64,000 nucleotides of DNA. Origin: Algoriphagus marincola DSM 16067 (GTDB taxonomy: Bacteria; Bacteroidota; Bacteroidia; Cytophagales; Cyclobacteriaceae). A model generated the notes under the pieces. The model made no database searches. It was not told the DNA's origin and was given only the letters and a program-made list of their open reading frames with translations. The stretch's first letter is position 1; each line of letters starts with the position of its first letter. The stretch covers positions 496,001-560,000 of the forward strand of contig NZ_AUBU01000002.1 in NCBI RefSeq assembly GCF_000429405.1. The letters are read 5' to 3'. The position numbers and the translations under genes are program-made. This document shows positions 8,182-17,343 of the stretch, one piece after another.

Positions 8182-8877
8182 ATGAAAAAGTTATTGATGA
8201 TTTGTGTAGTGATGAGCTTGGCTATTTCTAGTAGAGCTCAGACTGAGGTGGATGATAGTCAATTGGGGGCTTGGTACATGTATTTCTTCAATAAGAAATT
8301 TGGTGACAGTCAATTTGGAATCCAAGGAGACTATCAGTTTCGATATTGGAATATGGGTTCAGACTTGGAACAAATATTACTTCGGACTGGATTCACTTAT
8401 ACACCCCAGAATACGAATCTGATGTTTACGCTAGGTTATGCCTTTATATCCTCCGGCGAATTTGGGGAAGGTGATGCTACTACTCCTGAAAACCGAATTT
8501 ATCAAGAGGCTCTCCTGCCCCAAAAGCTAGGTAATCGGGTGTATTTGACACACCGATTTCGGTATGAACAGCGGTGGGTTCAAAATCAAGACTTCAGGAC
8601 TCGATACCGGTACAATTTGTTTATCAATGTTCCCATCAACGGAACGGAGTTGAGGAAGAATGTACTTTATGCAGCGCTTTACAATGAAATATTTATTAAT
8701 GGACAGACTGATATAGGAGATGGGCGCATGGTGGAGCGATTCGATCGAAACCGTACCTATTTAGGGCTGGGGTTTGGCCTTCGGGACAATCTTCGCCTTC
8801 AGGCAGGTTGGATGAATCAAACTACCTCACAGTGGAGTAAAGGACAGACTCAGTTGAGTCTTCATCACAGTTTCTAA
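8182..8877 (+). CDS. DUF2490 family protein, probable outer-membrane beta-barrel
   Basis: 231 residues with a signal peptide (MKKLLMICVVMSLAISSRAQ). The first mature residues LGAWYMYFFNKKFG are the hallmark start of DUF2490. The rest alternates short amphipathic strands ending in aromatic residues and finishes LSLHHSF, which fits a small outer-membrane barrel with a C-terminal Phe. The function of the family is not established. Here it trails an exported carbonic anhydrase, so a link to carbonate or membrane permeability is possible but only an inference. A strong terminator follows. Confidence 0.85.
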   Translation: MKKLLMICVVMSLAISSRAQTEVDDSQLGAWYMYFFNKKFGDSQFGIQGDYQFRYWNMGSDLEQILLRTGFTYTPQNTNLMFTLGYAFISSGEFGEGDATTPENRIYQEALLPQKLGNRVYLTHRFRYEQRWVQNQDFRTRYRYNLFINVPINGTELRKNVLYAALYNEIFINGQTDIGDGRMVERFDRNRTYLGLGFGLRDNLRLQAGWMNQTTSQWSKGQTQLSLHHSF

Positions 8878-8904
8878 ACCTGTGTTGTTAAATTGAAGAA
8901 GCGG

Positions 8905-8938
8905 AAGCCCCAAAAAGATTCTATTTTTGGGGCTTTTT
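8905..8938 (+). terminator. Intrinsic terminator after DUF2490 gene
   Basis: A 12-bp stem AAGCCCCAAAAA / TTTTTGGGGCTT with a 7-nt loop is followed by T residues, 27 bases after the stop at 8877. Confidence 0.9.
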
Positions 8939-9104
8939 ATGGGATGAAATCATCTGTAGAAACTACTATTTTCCACCTCTTTTTGGAGCAAGCTAGATAC
9001 TTTTGACTATTTCAAATTGATTAGTGTAAGAGGTATAAAAGACTTCTTTTTTTTATGGATTGAATCCCCTACTTTGATTTGTCAAAACCAACCCCATTTA
9101 ATAG

Positions 9105-9854
9105 ATGAAACTCAAGCTTCTCACCCTATTCTTCCTCTTATTTTCAGTACCTGTTTTAGCACAGGAATCGCCTCTAAAAAACGCCACCTATTTCGAGCTA
9201 AGAATTTACACCGCACATGAGGGGAAGTTACCGGATCTGATCAATCGGTTTAAGAACCATACGATGGGTCTTTTTGAAAAAGCCGGGATGACGAATGTGG
9301 CTTATTTTGAACCGGTGGAAAATGATGAAAATAAGCTCTATTACATCCTTGGATATCCGGACAAAGCCTCCCGCGATCGAATGTGGCAAAGCTTTTTGAA
9401 TGATCCTGACTGGAAAGCTGCTTACGAAAAGTCAAGAGAAAATGGTCCTTTGGTAGCCAAAATAGATGAGCAATTTATGACTTTAGCACCTGGTCTAAAT
9501 AAAGGTGATTTCAATCAAAAATCCGGTGTTTTTCAATTGCGAACTTATTTCTGCTACGATGGAAAGATTGATGATATTCAAAAGCGTTTTAAAAATCATA
9601 CCCAAGCTTTATTCGAGAAGCAGGGCCTAATCAACTATCCCTATTTTTTGACGGAGGAAAATGATGGGTCTCAACCCAAATTGGTTTATTTGCTTGGACA
9701 CCGTGACCGGGGACAATTTGACCAAGCATTTGATAATTTCAGAAAAGATCCAGATTGGATTAAAGCAAGGGATGCTTCTGAAGAAAATGGAAAAATCGTC
9801 GAGCGAGTGGATGCGATTTATTTGAAAGCACTTCCTTTCTCACCCATGAAATAA
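9105..9854 (+). CDS. Exported NIPSNAP-family protein, two NIPSNAP repeats
   Basis: 249 residues with a signal peptide ending VLAQ. Two NIPSNAP (dimeric alpha-beta barrel) modules follow in tandem: FELRIYTAHEGKLPDLINRF (from about residue 30) and FQLRTYFCYDGKIDDIQKRF (from about residue 140). Each continues with a KNHT..LFEK.G sequence and an acidic D-P-D-W segment. The internal duplication is clear by eye. NIPSNAP proteins are poorly understood; ligand binding is likely. It lies alone, convergent with the ABC-F gene. Confidence 0.88.
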   Translation: MKLKLLTLFFLLFSVPVLAQESPLKNATYFELRIYTAHEGKLPDLINRFKNHTMGLFEKAGMTNVAYFEPVENDENKLYYILGYPDKASRDRMWQSFLNDPDWKAAYEKSRENGPLVAKIDEQFMTLAPGLNKGDFNQKSGVFQLRTYFCYDGKIDDIQKRFKNHTQALFEKQGLINYPYFLTEENDGSQPKLVYLLGHRDRGQFDQAFDNFRKDPDWIKARDASEENGKIVERVDAIYLKALPFSPMK

Positions 9855-9867
9855 TTTCCGCTAAACT

Positions 9868-9906
9868 GTAAGAGGTGAATAGTATGCTGTACTATTTACC
9901 TCTTAC
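9868..9906. terminator. Long hairpin between convergent genes, likely terminator/mRNA end
   Basis: Arms GTAAGAGGTGAATAGTA (9868-9884) and 9890-9906 pair over 17 bp (one G-T pair) around a TGCTG loop. It sits 13 bases after the NIPSNAP stop and 13 bases from the ABC-F stop on the other strand. A T-rich stretch follows only about 10 bases later, so it is an atypical terminator; it may instead be a palindromic repeat. Confidence 0.5.
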
Positions 9907-9919
9907 GCTTTACCATTTT

Positions 9920-11551
9920 TTACCTTTCTACTTCTTTCAGGTTTTCCATTTTTTTGTTTCGAAGGAATCCATTGATGTCTTCGAAGTGCTCTCTTACTCT
10001 TTTGTTTCCAAATTCAAACACCTTGTTCACCAAGCCATCCAAAAAGTCTCGATCGTGAGATACTACAATAAGCGTCCCATCGAAAGCCTTCAATGCATCC
10101 TTGATGATATCTTTGGTCCGCATATCCAGGTGATTCGTCGGTTCATCCAAAATCAACAGGTTCACTGGTTCCAATAACAATTTGATCATTGCCAACCGAG
10201 TCTTTTCCCCGCCAGAGAGCACCTTGACTTTTTTGTTGATATCATCTCCCTTAAACATAAAGGCTCCTAGCAAATCCTTGATTTTGGTTCGGATTTCTCC
10301 TACCGCTATTTGATCGATGGTTTCGAAAATGGTCAGGCTTTCGTCCAGAAGTGAGGCTTGATTTTGGGCAAAGTATCCTACTAGGGCATTGTGACCTAAT
10401 TCGCACTTTCCTTCTACATCAATCTCTCCCATGATCGCTTTGATCATAGTAGATTTTCCTTCTCCATTTTTTCCTACAAAGGCCACTTTTTGTCCTTGCT
10501 CGATCGTCATTGAAGCATCTTTAAAAACCACATGGTCTCCGTAGGATTTGCTCAATTCCTCTACAATCACAGGATACTTGCCTGAACGGGGAGAAGGAGG
10601 GAAACGAAGCTTCAAAGCAGAGGTGTCTACCTCATCCACTTCGACTAGCTCCAATTTTTCAAGCATTTTTACCCTAGACTGTACCTGAAGGGTTTTGGAA
10701 TAAGTTCCTTTGAATCGCTCAATAAATTCGGTGGTCTCAGCGATAAAGCGCTGCTGTTCTTCGTAGTGTTTTTGCTGTTGCTCCCTTCTTTCTTTTCTCA
10801 GCTCCAAATAGTGGGAGTATTTGGCTTTGTAATCATAGATTCTACCCATAGTCACCTCGATCGTTCGGGTGGTGATATTATCTACAAAGGCCCGGTCGTG
10901 AGAAATAACCACTACTGCTTTGGCCTTATTCATTAGAAAATCCTCCAACCACTGAATGGACTCAATATCCAAATGGTTGGTTGGTTCGTCTAGGAGGATA
11001 AGATCTGGATCTTGTAGTAGGATTTTTGCCAACTCGATACGCATTCTCCATCCTCCCGAAAACTCAGAAGTAGATCGGGTTAGATCTTCTCTTTCAAATC
11101 CTAATCCCAATAATACTTTTTCCACCTCTGCCTCATAGTTAATTTCTTCGATTGCGTAGAATTTCTCGCTGAGGTCCGAAACCTTTTCAATCAGCTTGTA
11201 ATAATCTTCCGATTCATAATCCGTTCTCACAGTCAATTCCTCATTGATCCGATCGATTTCAGATTTCATATTAAGATAGCTTGAAAAGGCCTTGGCAGTT
11301 TCCTCAGCCACTGTGCAGTCATCTGAAGTAAGGAGGTGCTGCGGAAGGTATGCGACGACGAAGTCCTTTGGTGCGGAAACAGCCCCGGAACTTGGCTTGG
11401 TCTCCCCGGCTATGATTTTCAATAGAGTAGATTTGCCGGCTCCGTTTTTACCCATCAGGGCGATTTTATCATTTGGATTGATGGCAAAAGAAACATTGCT
11501 GAAAAGGGTGCTGCCGCTGTGAATGACCGCGACGTTATCTACTGAGATCAT
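9920..11551 (-). CDS. ABC-F family ATPase (ribosome-associated translation factor type)
   Basis: 543 residues with two ABC domains and no membrane segments. Domain 1 has Walker A GKNGAGKST (34-42), signature FSGGWRMRIELA and Walker B LILLDEPTNHLD. Domain 2 has Walker A GKNGEGKST (around 360-367), signature LSGGEKTRLAM and LLILDEPTNHLD. Between them is the charged helical linker (about 240-320, rich in Glu/Arg/Gln) that ABC-F proteins insert towards the ribosomal peptidyl-transferase centre. Such proteins act on stalled ribosomes or in antibiotic protection. The length and lack of a C-terminal coiled-coil extension suit the YbiT/YdiF-like groups rather than Uup. A canonical -7 element (TACCTTTG) lies 21 bases upstream. 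It is monocistronic, with sucD upstream on the same strand behind its own terminator. Confidence 0.92.
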   Translation of the reverse strand: MISVDNVAVIHSGSTLFSNVSFAINPNDKIALMGKNGAGKSTLLKIIAGETKPSSGAVSAPKDFVVAYLPQHLLTSDDCTVAEETAKAFSSYLNMKSEIDRINEELTVRTDYESEDYYKLIEKVSDLSEKFYAIEEINYEAEVEKVLLGLGFEREDLTRSTSEFSGGWRMRIELAKILLQDPDLILLDEPTNHLDIESIQWLEDFLMNKAKAVVVISHDRAFVDNITTRTIEVTMGRIYDYKAKYSHYLELRKERREQQQKHYEEQQRFIAETTEFIERFKGTYSKTLQVQSRVKMLEKLELVEVDEVDTSALKLRFPPSPRSGKYPVIVEELSKSYGDHVVFKDASMTIEQGQKVAFVGKNGEGKSTMIKAIMGEIDVEGKCELGHNALVGYFAQNQASLLDESLTIFETIDQIAVGEIRTKIKDLLGAFMFKGDDINKKVKVLSGGEKTRLAMIKLLLEPVNLLILDEPTNHLDMRTKDIIKDALKAFDGTLIVVSHDRDFLDGLVNKVFEFGNKRVREHFEDINGFLRNKKMENLKEVER

Positions 11552-11571
11552 AGGTAAATGAATTGATGCCG

Positions 11572-11579
11572 CAAAGGTA
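11572..11579 (-). promoter_or_regulatory. Probable -7 promoter element of the ABC-F gene
   Basis: On the minus strand TACCTTTG fits the Bacteroidetes TAnnTTTG consensus exactly and is followed by CGGCAT, so the transcript would start about 10-15 bases before the ATG at 11551. The -33 element is weak (only a T-rich stretch). Confidence 0.55.
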
Positions 11580-11616
11580 GTGATTTGAATATTGAAAAAT
11601 CAGACTTGGTCAAATC

Positions 11617-11651
11617 ATAAAAAAACCGCCCCGAAATCAATCGAAGCGGCT
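11617..11651 (-). terminator. Intrinsic terminator of sucD
   Basis: On the minus strand AGCCGC pairs with GCGGTT (one G-T), with an inner short TCG/CGA pairing, followed by seven T. It lies about 40 bases past the sucD stop and separates it from the ABC-F gene. Confidence 0.75.
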
Positions 11652-11692
11652 TTCAAAACATCCGAAATCAAACATCGGACATCATACATTTA

Positions 11693-12574
11693 TCATGCGT
11701 TTACCCCTAGGGCTTTAGCCATGGTTGCGCCAATCTCAGCTGGAGACTCTGCAACGTGAATTCCGTTTTCTCTCATGATGCGCATTTTGGCAGCTGCTGT
11801 ATCGTCCGCTCCACCGATGATAGCACCGGCATGGCCCATTCTACGTCCTGGAGGTGCAGTCTGTCCAGCGATAAATCCTACGACTGGCTTTTTATTTCCT
11901 GTCTCACGAATCCACTTAGCCGCTTCAGCTTCGTAGTTTCCGCCGATCTCACCGATCATGACGATAGCGTCTGTCTCTGGGTCATTCATCAGCATTTCTA
12001 CAGCCTGCTTGGTCGAAGTACCAATGATTGGGTCTCCGCCGATTCCGATGGCAGTAGATACACCAAGACCAGCTTTTGCTACTTGGTCAGCAGCTTCGTA
12101 GGTCAAGGTTCCTGATTTGGATACGATGCCAATTCTACCTTTTTTGAATACAAAACCCGGCATAATTCCAACTTTTGCTTCTCCTGGTGTGATAACTCCA
12201 GGGCAGTTTGGACCGATCAAAACAGCTCCACGCTCTTTGATGTATGGCTTGGCCTTCATCATGTCAGACACAGGAATTCCCTCTGTGATGGCAATGATTA
12301 CCTTGATTCCAGCATCTGCTGCTTCCATGATGGCGTCTGCTGCAAAAGCAGGTGGTACAAAAATAATGGATGTGTCTGCACCAGTCTCTGCCACAGCCTC
12401 TTCGACGGAGTTGAATACCGGTTTGCCTAAATGCATGGAACCTCCTTTACCTGGAGTCACACCACCTACTACTTGGGTGCCGTATTCGATCATTTGCTGG
12501 GCGTGGAAAGAACCTTCAGAACCGGTAAATCCCTGTACAATTACTTTGGAGTTTTTATTGACTAGTACACTCAT
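11693..12574 (-). CDS. sucD: Succinate-CoA ligase (ADP-forming), alpha subunit
   Basis: 293 residues, the normal length. This is the CoA-binding, phosphohistidine-bearing subunit of the TCA-cycle enzyme that interconverts succinyl-CoA and succinate with formation of a nucleoside triphosphate. Visible hallmarks are [10 protein letters not shown] near residue 15 (CoA site), [12 protein letters not shown] around 121-132, and the active-site histidine His248 within [13 protein letters not shown]. The beta subunit (sucC) is not adjacent, which is common in Bacteroidetes. A near-ideal promoter lies directly upstream at 12598-12627 and a terminator follows. The succinyl-CoA made by the mutase genes at 43-46.5 kb would feed this enzyme. 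Confidence 0.97.
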   Translation of the reverse strand: MSVLVNKNSKVIVQGFTGSEGSFHAQQMIEYGTQVVGGVTPGKGGSMHLGKPVFNSVEEAVAETGADTSIIFVPPAFAADAIMEAADAGIKVIIAITEGIPVSDMMKAKPYIKERGAVLIGPNCPGVITPGEAKVGIMPGFVFKKGRIGIVSKSGTLTYEAADQVAKAGLGVSTAIGIGGDPIIGTSTKQAVEMLMNDPETDAIVMIGEIGGNYEAEAAKWIRETGNKKPVVGFIAGQTAPPGRRMGHAGAIIGGADDTAAAKMRIMRENGIHVAESPAEIGATMAKALGVNA

Positions 12575-12597
12575 GCTTGCTTAGATAAAGTTTGGCA

Positions 12598-12627
12598 CAA
12601 AAATAAAAGAAAGCACCCGCTGACAAA
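12598..12627 (-). promoter_or_regulatory. sucD promoter (Bacteroidetes type)
   Basis: On the minus strand TTTG (12627-12624), 18 bases, then TATTTTTG (12605-12598) match the -33 and -7 consensus of the Bacteroidetes primary sigma factor. The start of transcription would fall about 20 bases upstream of the sucD ATG. Confidence 0.7.
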
Positions 12628-12689
12628 AAGAAATGTAAAACAATATGCATTCAAAATTACGATTCTGATCTTTTTCTATCTTAGAGCTC

Positions 12690-15600
12690 ATGAAACGATT
12701 GTTTGATATTTACCTCATTTTCTTTTTAATATTCCCTTTTGCAGGAATGGGGCAGTCTTTTCAGTATGATACCAATCCCAAAGGTGTAAGATTGCCGGTG
12801 CAAAATATTTTTCAAGTGGAGCAGGACACCTTGGGTAGAATTTGGTTTTCCACCACTCGAGGCGTTTTTTTTTCAGATGGAATTCAAACTTATTCCTTGC
12901 CAGATAGCCTAAATGCCAAATTTGACTACCAAATCGCTTTGCATATTGATGAGGACGGAAGCGTGTGGTTGTATAATGACCGGGGACAAATGCGATTTTT
13001 CAAGGGTGGTTATGGGACTTGGGAAGAAGTCTTTTTTACGGAAATAGATAATTCACCTCAGTTTAGTTTTATACAATTTCTAAGCAGAGGGAAAGGTATT
13101 GATAAGGAATTTGTCATAAATACTTCTGAAGGCCTGAATTATTCTCGTGAAGAAGGGAGGTTTACAATGCTTTCTGATCCTGATAAAATCAACTCCAAGT
13201 TATCTTTTCTTGGAGGAACTGCTGTCTCACCCGTATTTTATTTTCTTGGTAAAGAGCCCTTGGTTTTAAGTGGTGGAGAATGGAAGCCTTACCCACTTAA
13301 GGGTCTACCGCTTCCCTCTCCTCCTGCTATGGTCATGGAAAACCCAGCAACTGGAGAGTTTTATTTTTTGGGCAACGGCTACCTAGCAAGTGGTCCCTAT
13401 GAAAATCAACCAGAAAAACTTGTAGATCGGGATTTTACTTATCCGTACCCTTATGATACTGACTTATATGGATTGAGTTTTCACTCGGGGAGTGTTTTTT
13501 ACCATTTCAATTCAAGTCTTAGAAAAAGAAGACTTGGAGCATCACGATCACTGATCATCGATTCGCAAGATATTTTTGGGGTTTTTTTGCTTCAGGATTT
13601 TCTTATTGATCAAGAAGGTTTGCTTTGGCTGGCAAGTAGCAGAGGACTTGCCAATATTAATAACCTTGCTATTCAAAACTACACCAAATCCTATTCAGGT
13701 CTCTTAGCAAATGAAGTGACGGCGATTACGCTTTTGCCGACGGGAGAATATCTTTTGGGTTTCAATAATGGAATTCAAAAATTCTCAAGATCAGGCATTG
13801 AAACTCTTTATGAGTATCCTAGTCCTGAAGGCATCCCTACAAGTCGAATCGTAAATTTTTCTACTGATTCTAAAAACTCGGTTTGGTTTTCGGCTACGCT
13901 CAATGGTTTGGGAAGATACGATCTGAATACCGGGAAAATTGAGATTTTTCCCGCGCCAGAAGGTGATAATATTTCCTCCGTTCAGGTGGAAGGAGACAGC
14001 TTAATCATTACGAGTTCCAAAAATATTTTTTTTGCAAAGATTACTGATAGAGGAGAAGCCCTTTTTAAAAATGGCTTAGAACGTCAGATTAATGAGATTT
14101 TTGAGAAAGGATTTTATCATCTTCGAAAGGCAAAAAAACTTCGGGATGGGAAATTGATGGTGATGAGGGCAGGGAGATTGGAAAATCCAGACCCTTTGAT
14201 CCAAAAACCTGGACTATGTATCGCAGAGGGATATGATTTCCTAGAAACGCCTGATGGCATTTTATTAGGGACTGAGTCTGGGCTAAAGATGATCCAAGGA
14301 GAATCAGTAGTTCCATTTTTTCCAGCTGGCCGTACAATAAAAAAACCTGTTTTTTCAATTCTTCAAGATTCCAAAGGCGCATTGTGGTTTGGTACCGATG
14401 ATGGCTTTTACAAATATGACAAAGACTCGCTAGTTCATTTCACCGAAAAACTAGGACTTCCAAATAATGAGACCAATCGGGGGGCTTTGATAGAGGGAAA
14501 CGATCAACGAATCATGATCGGAACCATTGAGGGGCTGTCTATTTATTTTCAGGAAGAAAAATTCATCGCCTCAGGAAAACCTAAAATCTCCATAAATCGC
14601 ATAAATGCAGGCTCGAGTGCCATTACTTGGGGAAAAACTGTGGAAATACCATTTGAAGAAAATAGCCTTGAGGTAGATTTTTCTGCAATTGGATTTAATC
14701 GAGAAAAAGAGCTTTGGGTGCACTATCGGTTATTAGGTTTTGATGGAAGCTGGAAGATTTTAAAAAATCCACAATCCAATCAAATTTTCTATCCGAATCT
14801 TCCACCGGGAGACTATCAATTTGAGATAAAGTCATCTTACGAAAATTACCGGATGACCGAGACTATTTCTACCGCAGAGATGAGGATTCTCCAACCCTTT
14901 TATTTTAGATTCTGGTTTTTGGCTTTGGTTTCCCTTTTTCTGATTGGGGTTGGGTTTTTGGTCAATTCATTTAGTTCTCAGCTTCGAAAGCTAGGGATAT
15001 TGGAGTCGGCAGTTGATAAGAAGGAAAAGGAGAAAATTCGTGCCGAAGAGCAGTTTAAGAATGTCTGGGATAGCTCAAAAGATGCACTAGTATTGACTCT
15101 TGATGGTCAGGAAATCGTAGCAGTCAACCCTGTTTTCGAAAAGTGGTCTCTTCAGAAAGAGGGAAATTTACTAGGCCAGGTTCTCCATGACGCCATCAAT
15201 GATTCTGTTTTTTTTAAGTCGTATATGCAAGAACTTGAAGCGAATAATCTTCCTGGTTTTTCTTTTAGCTGTCAGGTTTTCTGGCCTTTAGGAAAAATGG
15301 AAAATGAAGTTTATACCAAAGAAATCCCCTCCCAATTCGAAGGCAAAAGGTTGTTACTTACAGTTTTCAGGGATGTGACGGTGGAGAAAGAAATCGAACA
15401 TAAACTTAGGGAGGCCAAAGATCGTGCAGAAGAGGCTAATCGATTTAAAACCAGTCTCCTGTCGAATGTCAGTCATGAAATTCGAACTCCGCTAAATGTG
15501 ATTTTGGGAGGCACCGAGCATGTGATGATGACTCGGAAAAATGACCCAAAACTTTTATCCGAGTTGGAAATAATTCTTCAAAGTGGTGAGCGATTGCTAT

Positions 15601-16121
15601 CTACCATCAATTCCATTTTGGATATGGCTAAAATTGAGGCCAAAAAACTTGAAATCGTTAAGCAACAAACTGATGTTATCGCTTTCATAAAGAAGATTGT
15701 ATATCCATTATCTTCTTTGGCCGAAAAAAAGGGGCTCATATTGGAGGAAAATTACCCTAAGACTGGGGTGCAAGGATTCATTGATCAGCGATTTACAACC
15801 ATTATCCTAAATAATTTAATTGGTAATGCGATTAAATATTCTGAGAAGGGAAGGATTCAAGTAGATGTTTCCCAAGAAGATGATTGGTTGAATATTTTGG
15901 TTAAAGATGAGGGTATCGGGATTTCCCCTGAATTTTTGGAAAAGGTATTTGATCCTTTTGAGCAGGAAAGTACAGGTAATGGGCGCAAATTTGACGGTAC
16001 AGGACTAGGGATGACGATCACGCATAGTCTAGTGAAAATGCTGGAAGGAAAAATCCAAATCGATAGTGAAAAAGGGAAGGGTACAACCGTAATCGTACAG
16101 ATTCCCTTTTCGGAAATATAA
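12690..16121 (+). CDS. Reg_prop/Y_Y_Y sensor histidine kinase with PAS, lacking receiver and AraC output
   Basis: 1143 residues. A signal peptide (about 22 residues, ending GMGQ) leads into a large periplasmic sensor made of two-component-regulator propeller repeats (for example LGRIWFSTTRGVFFSDG near the start and GALWFGTDDGFYKYD near 570). A Y_Y_Y domain follows around residues 650-730 (VHYRLLGFDGSWK, LPPGDYQFEIKS), then one membrane segment (about 740-765). The cytoplasmic part is a coiled coil, a PAS domain, HisKA with phospho-acceptor His929 (LLSNVSHEIRTPLNVILGG) and HATPase with FDGTGLGMTI. The protein ends there, whereas the classic hybrid two-component regulators of Bacteroidetes continue into receiver and HTH domains. 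The next gene (42 bases on) supplies a receiver fused to another kinase, so a phosphorelay is likely. Confidence 0.9.
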   Translation: MKRLFDIYLIFFLIFPFAGMGQSFQYDTNPKGVRLPVQNIFQVEQDTLGRIWFSTTRGVFFSDGIQTYSLPDSLNAKFDYQIALHIDEDGSVWLYNDRGQMRFFKGGYGTWEEVFFTEIDNSPQFSFIQFLSRGKGIDKEFVINTSEGLNYSREEGRFTMLSDPDKINSKLSFLGGTAVSPVFYFLGKEPLVLSGGEWKPYPLKGLPLPSPPAMVMENPATGEFYFLGNGYLASGPYENQPEKLVDRDFTYPYPYDTDLYGLSFHSGSVFYHFNSSLRKRRLGASRSLIIDSQDIFGVFLLQDFLIDQEGLLWLASSRGLANINNLAIQNYTKSYSGLLANEVTAITLLPTGEYLLGFNNGIQKFSRSGIETLYEYPSPEGIPTSRIVNFSTDSKNSVWFSATLNGLGRYDLNTGKIEIFPAPEGDNISSVQVEGDSLIITSSKNIFFAKITDRGEALFKNGLERQINEIFEKGFYHLRKAKKLRDGKLMVMRAGRLENPDPLIQKPGLCIAEGYDFLETPDGILLGTESGLKMIQGESVVPFFPAGRTIKKPVFSILQDSKGALWFGTDDGFYKYDKDSLVHFTEKLGLPNNETNRGALIEGNDQRIMIGTIEGLSIYFQEEKFIASGKPKISINRINAGSSAITWGKTVEIPFEENSLEVDFSAIGFNREKELWVHYRLLGFDGSWKILKNPQSNQIFYPNLPPGDYQFEIKSSYENYRMTETISTAEMRILQPFYFRFWFLALVSLFLIGVGFLVNSFSSQLRKLGILESAVDKKEKEKIRAEEQFKNVWDSSKDALVLTLDGQEIVAVNPVFEKWSLQKEGNLLGQVLHDAINDSVFFKSYMQELEANNLPGFSFSCQVFWPLGKMENEVYTKEIPSQFEGKRLLLTVFRDVTVEKEIEHKLREAKDRAEEANRFKTSLLSNVSHEIRTPLNVILGGTEHVMMTRKNDPKLLSELEIILQSGERLLSTINSILDMAKIEAKKLEIVKQQTDVIAFIKKIVYPLSSLAEKKGLILEENYPKTGVQGFIDQRFTTIILNNLIGNAIKYSEKGRIQVDVSQEDDWLNILVKDEGIGISPEFLEKVFDPFEQESTGNGRKFDGTGLGMTITHSLVKMLEGKIQIDSEKGKGTTVIVQIPFSEI

Positions 16122-16163
16122 ATTTTGTATTTTTCCCACCTAATCCAATTTGAACTCGACTAG

Positions 16164-17339
16164 ATGTTTTCCTTAAAAATTCTCATCGTAGAAGATGACT
16201 CGGTATCGGCACTTTTGCTTCAGCGAGCTCTTGAAAAAAATAACCATCAAATAATCGGTGTGGCTGATACCGGGGAAAAAGCCTTGGAACTCCTTGAACA
16301 GCAGCCAGCTGATATTGTCATGATGGATATTAATCTGGCAGGAGACTTAGATGGAATCAAGACAACCGAAATAATCAATGAGAAATATGATATTCCTGTT
16401 GTCTACTTGAGTGCGAGTTCGGATGCAGAGACGCTTAATAAGGTGGTGGGAACCAACCCTAGTGCCTATGTAATTAAGCCGTTTAATATCCGAGAATTAA
16501 ATATGGTTATCGAACTGGCCATATTCAAGGATAGAAAAGAAAAGGAGCTGCAAAAGCTGAATAATGAATTGGAAGAAAAAGTGAAGCTTAGGACAGCTGA
16601 GCTTTACGAAGCCAATAAAGAGCTTACCAAGGCCTTGGAAAAGGAGCGCGAAATCAACGAACTGAAATCGAGGATCGTCCTGAATGTTTCTCACGGTTTT
16701 AAGACTCCGCTTACTTCCATTCTTAGCTCAGCTCAACTATTACAGATGTACGCCGAAAAGGATCATCCCTTTAAGCAAAAGATTAGTAAGCATGCATTTA
16801 AGATCGAGAATTCGGTCAGAGCACTTAATAACCTGCTAACCAGTGTGCTATTTTTTGGAAAGGCAGATGCAAATCAAATGGAGTACAAACCTAAAAAGTT
16901 GTTTTTGGGTGCATTTGTGAAGGAGGTACTAGACACTACACAGGCAGGAGTGGAAAACGGCGTAAAGGTCAAAACCAATTTGGGAAAACTGCCAAAGACA
17001 ATCACATCGGACCAGGATTTACTCTATCAGGTTTTTGAAAATTTGCTGTCCAATGCCATCAAATACTCCAAGGATAATGGAGAGGTGATTTTCAATTTGG
17101 ATTACGAAGACGGGATGTTAAAAGGAAAAATTGAAGATTCTGGAATTGGTATACCTAAATCAGAACAAAGCCAACTCTATGACCGTTTTTTTAGAGCTAG
17201 AAACGTGGGAATCGTAGAAGGTTCGGGGCTTGGCCTGTCAATCGTAAAAAAGTGCTTGGAAGTAATGAAGGGTGAAATCAATTTTACGAGCGAAGTAGGT
17301 AAAGGCACTACCTTTGAAGTATCGATTCCCGTAAAATAA
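16164..17339 (+). CDS. Response-regulator receiver fused to a histidine kinase
   Basis: 391 residues, cytoplasmic. The receiver domain occupies residues 1-120: acidic pocket E10-D11-D12, phospho-acceptor Asp55 in MMDINL, and the KPF motif in YVIKPFNI. A coiled coil (about 125-165) leads to HisKA with His177 in NVSHGFKTPLTSI and to HATPase with N-box NLLSNAIKYSKD and G-box VEGSGLGLSIV. The residue after the phospho-acceptor His is Gly178 instead of the usual Glu/Asp, which in other kinases acts as a catalytic base. There is no DNA-binding output. It lies 42 bases after the large sensor kinase and 4 bases before the ABC ATPase gene, so regulation and transport are likely co-transcribed. Confidence 0.9.
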   Translation: MFSLKILIVEDDSVSALLLQRALEKNNHQIIGVADTGEKALELLEQQPADIVMMDINLAGDLDGIKTTEIINEKYDIPVVYLSASSDAETLNKVVGTNPSAYVIKPFNIRELNMVIELAIFKDRKEKELQKLNNELEEKVKLRTAELYEANKELTKALEKEREINELKSRIVLNVSHGFKTPLTSILSSAQLLQMYAEKDHPFKQKISKHAFKIENSVRALNNLLTSVLFFGKADANQMEYKPKKLFLGAFVKEVLDTTQAGVENGVKVKTNLGKLPKTITSDQDLLYQVFENLLSNAIKYSKDNGEVIFNLDYEDGMLKGKIEDSGIGIPKSEQSQLYDRFFRARNVGIVEGSGLGLSIVKKCLEVMKGEINFTSEVGKGTTFEVSIPVK

Positions 17340-17343
17340 TCCT

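Noticed and set aside
12117..12584. Open frame of 155 codons opposite sucD
   Set aside because: Antisense shadow of a highly conserved gene; the composition is low-complexity and has no family features.
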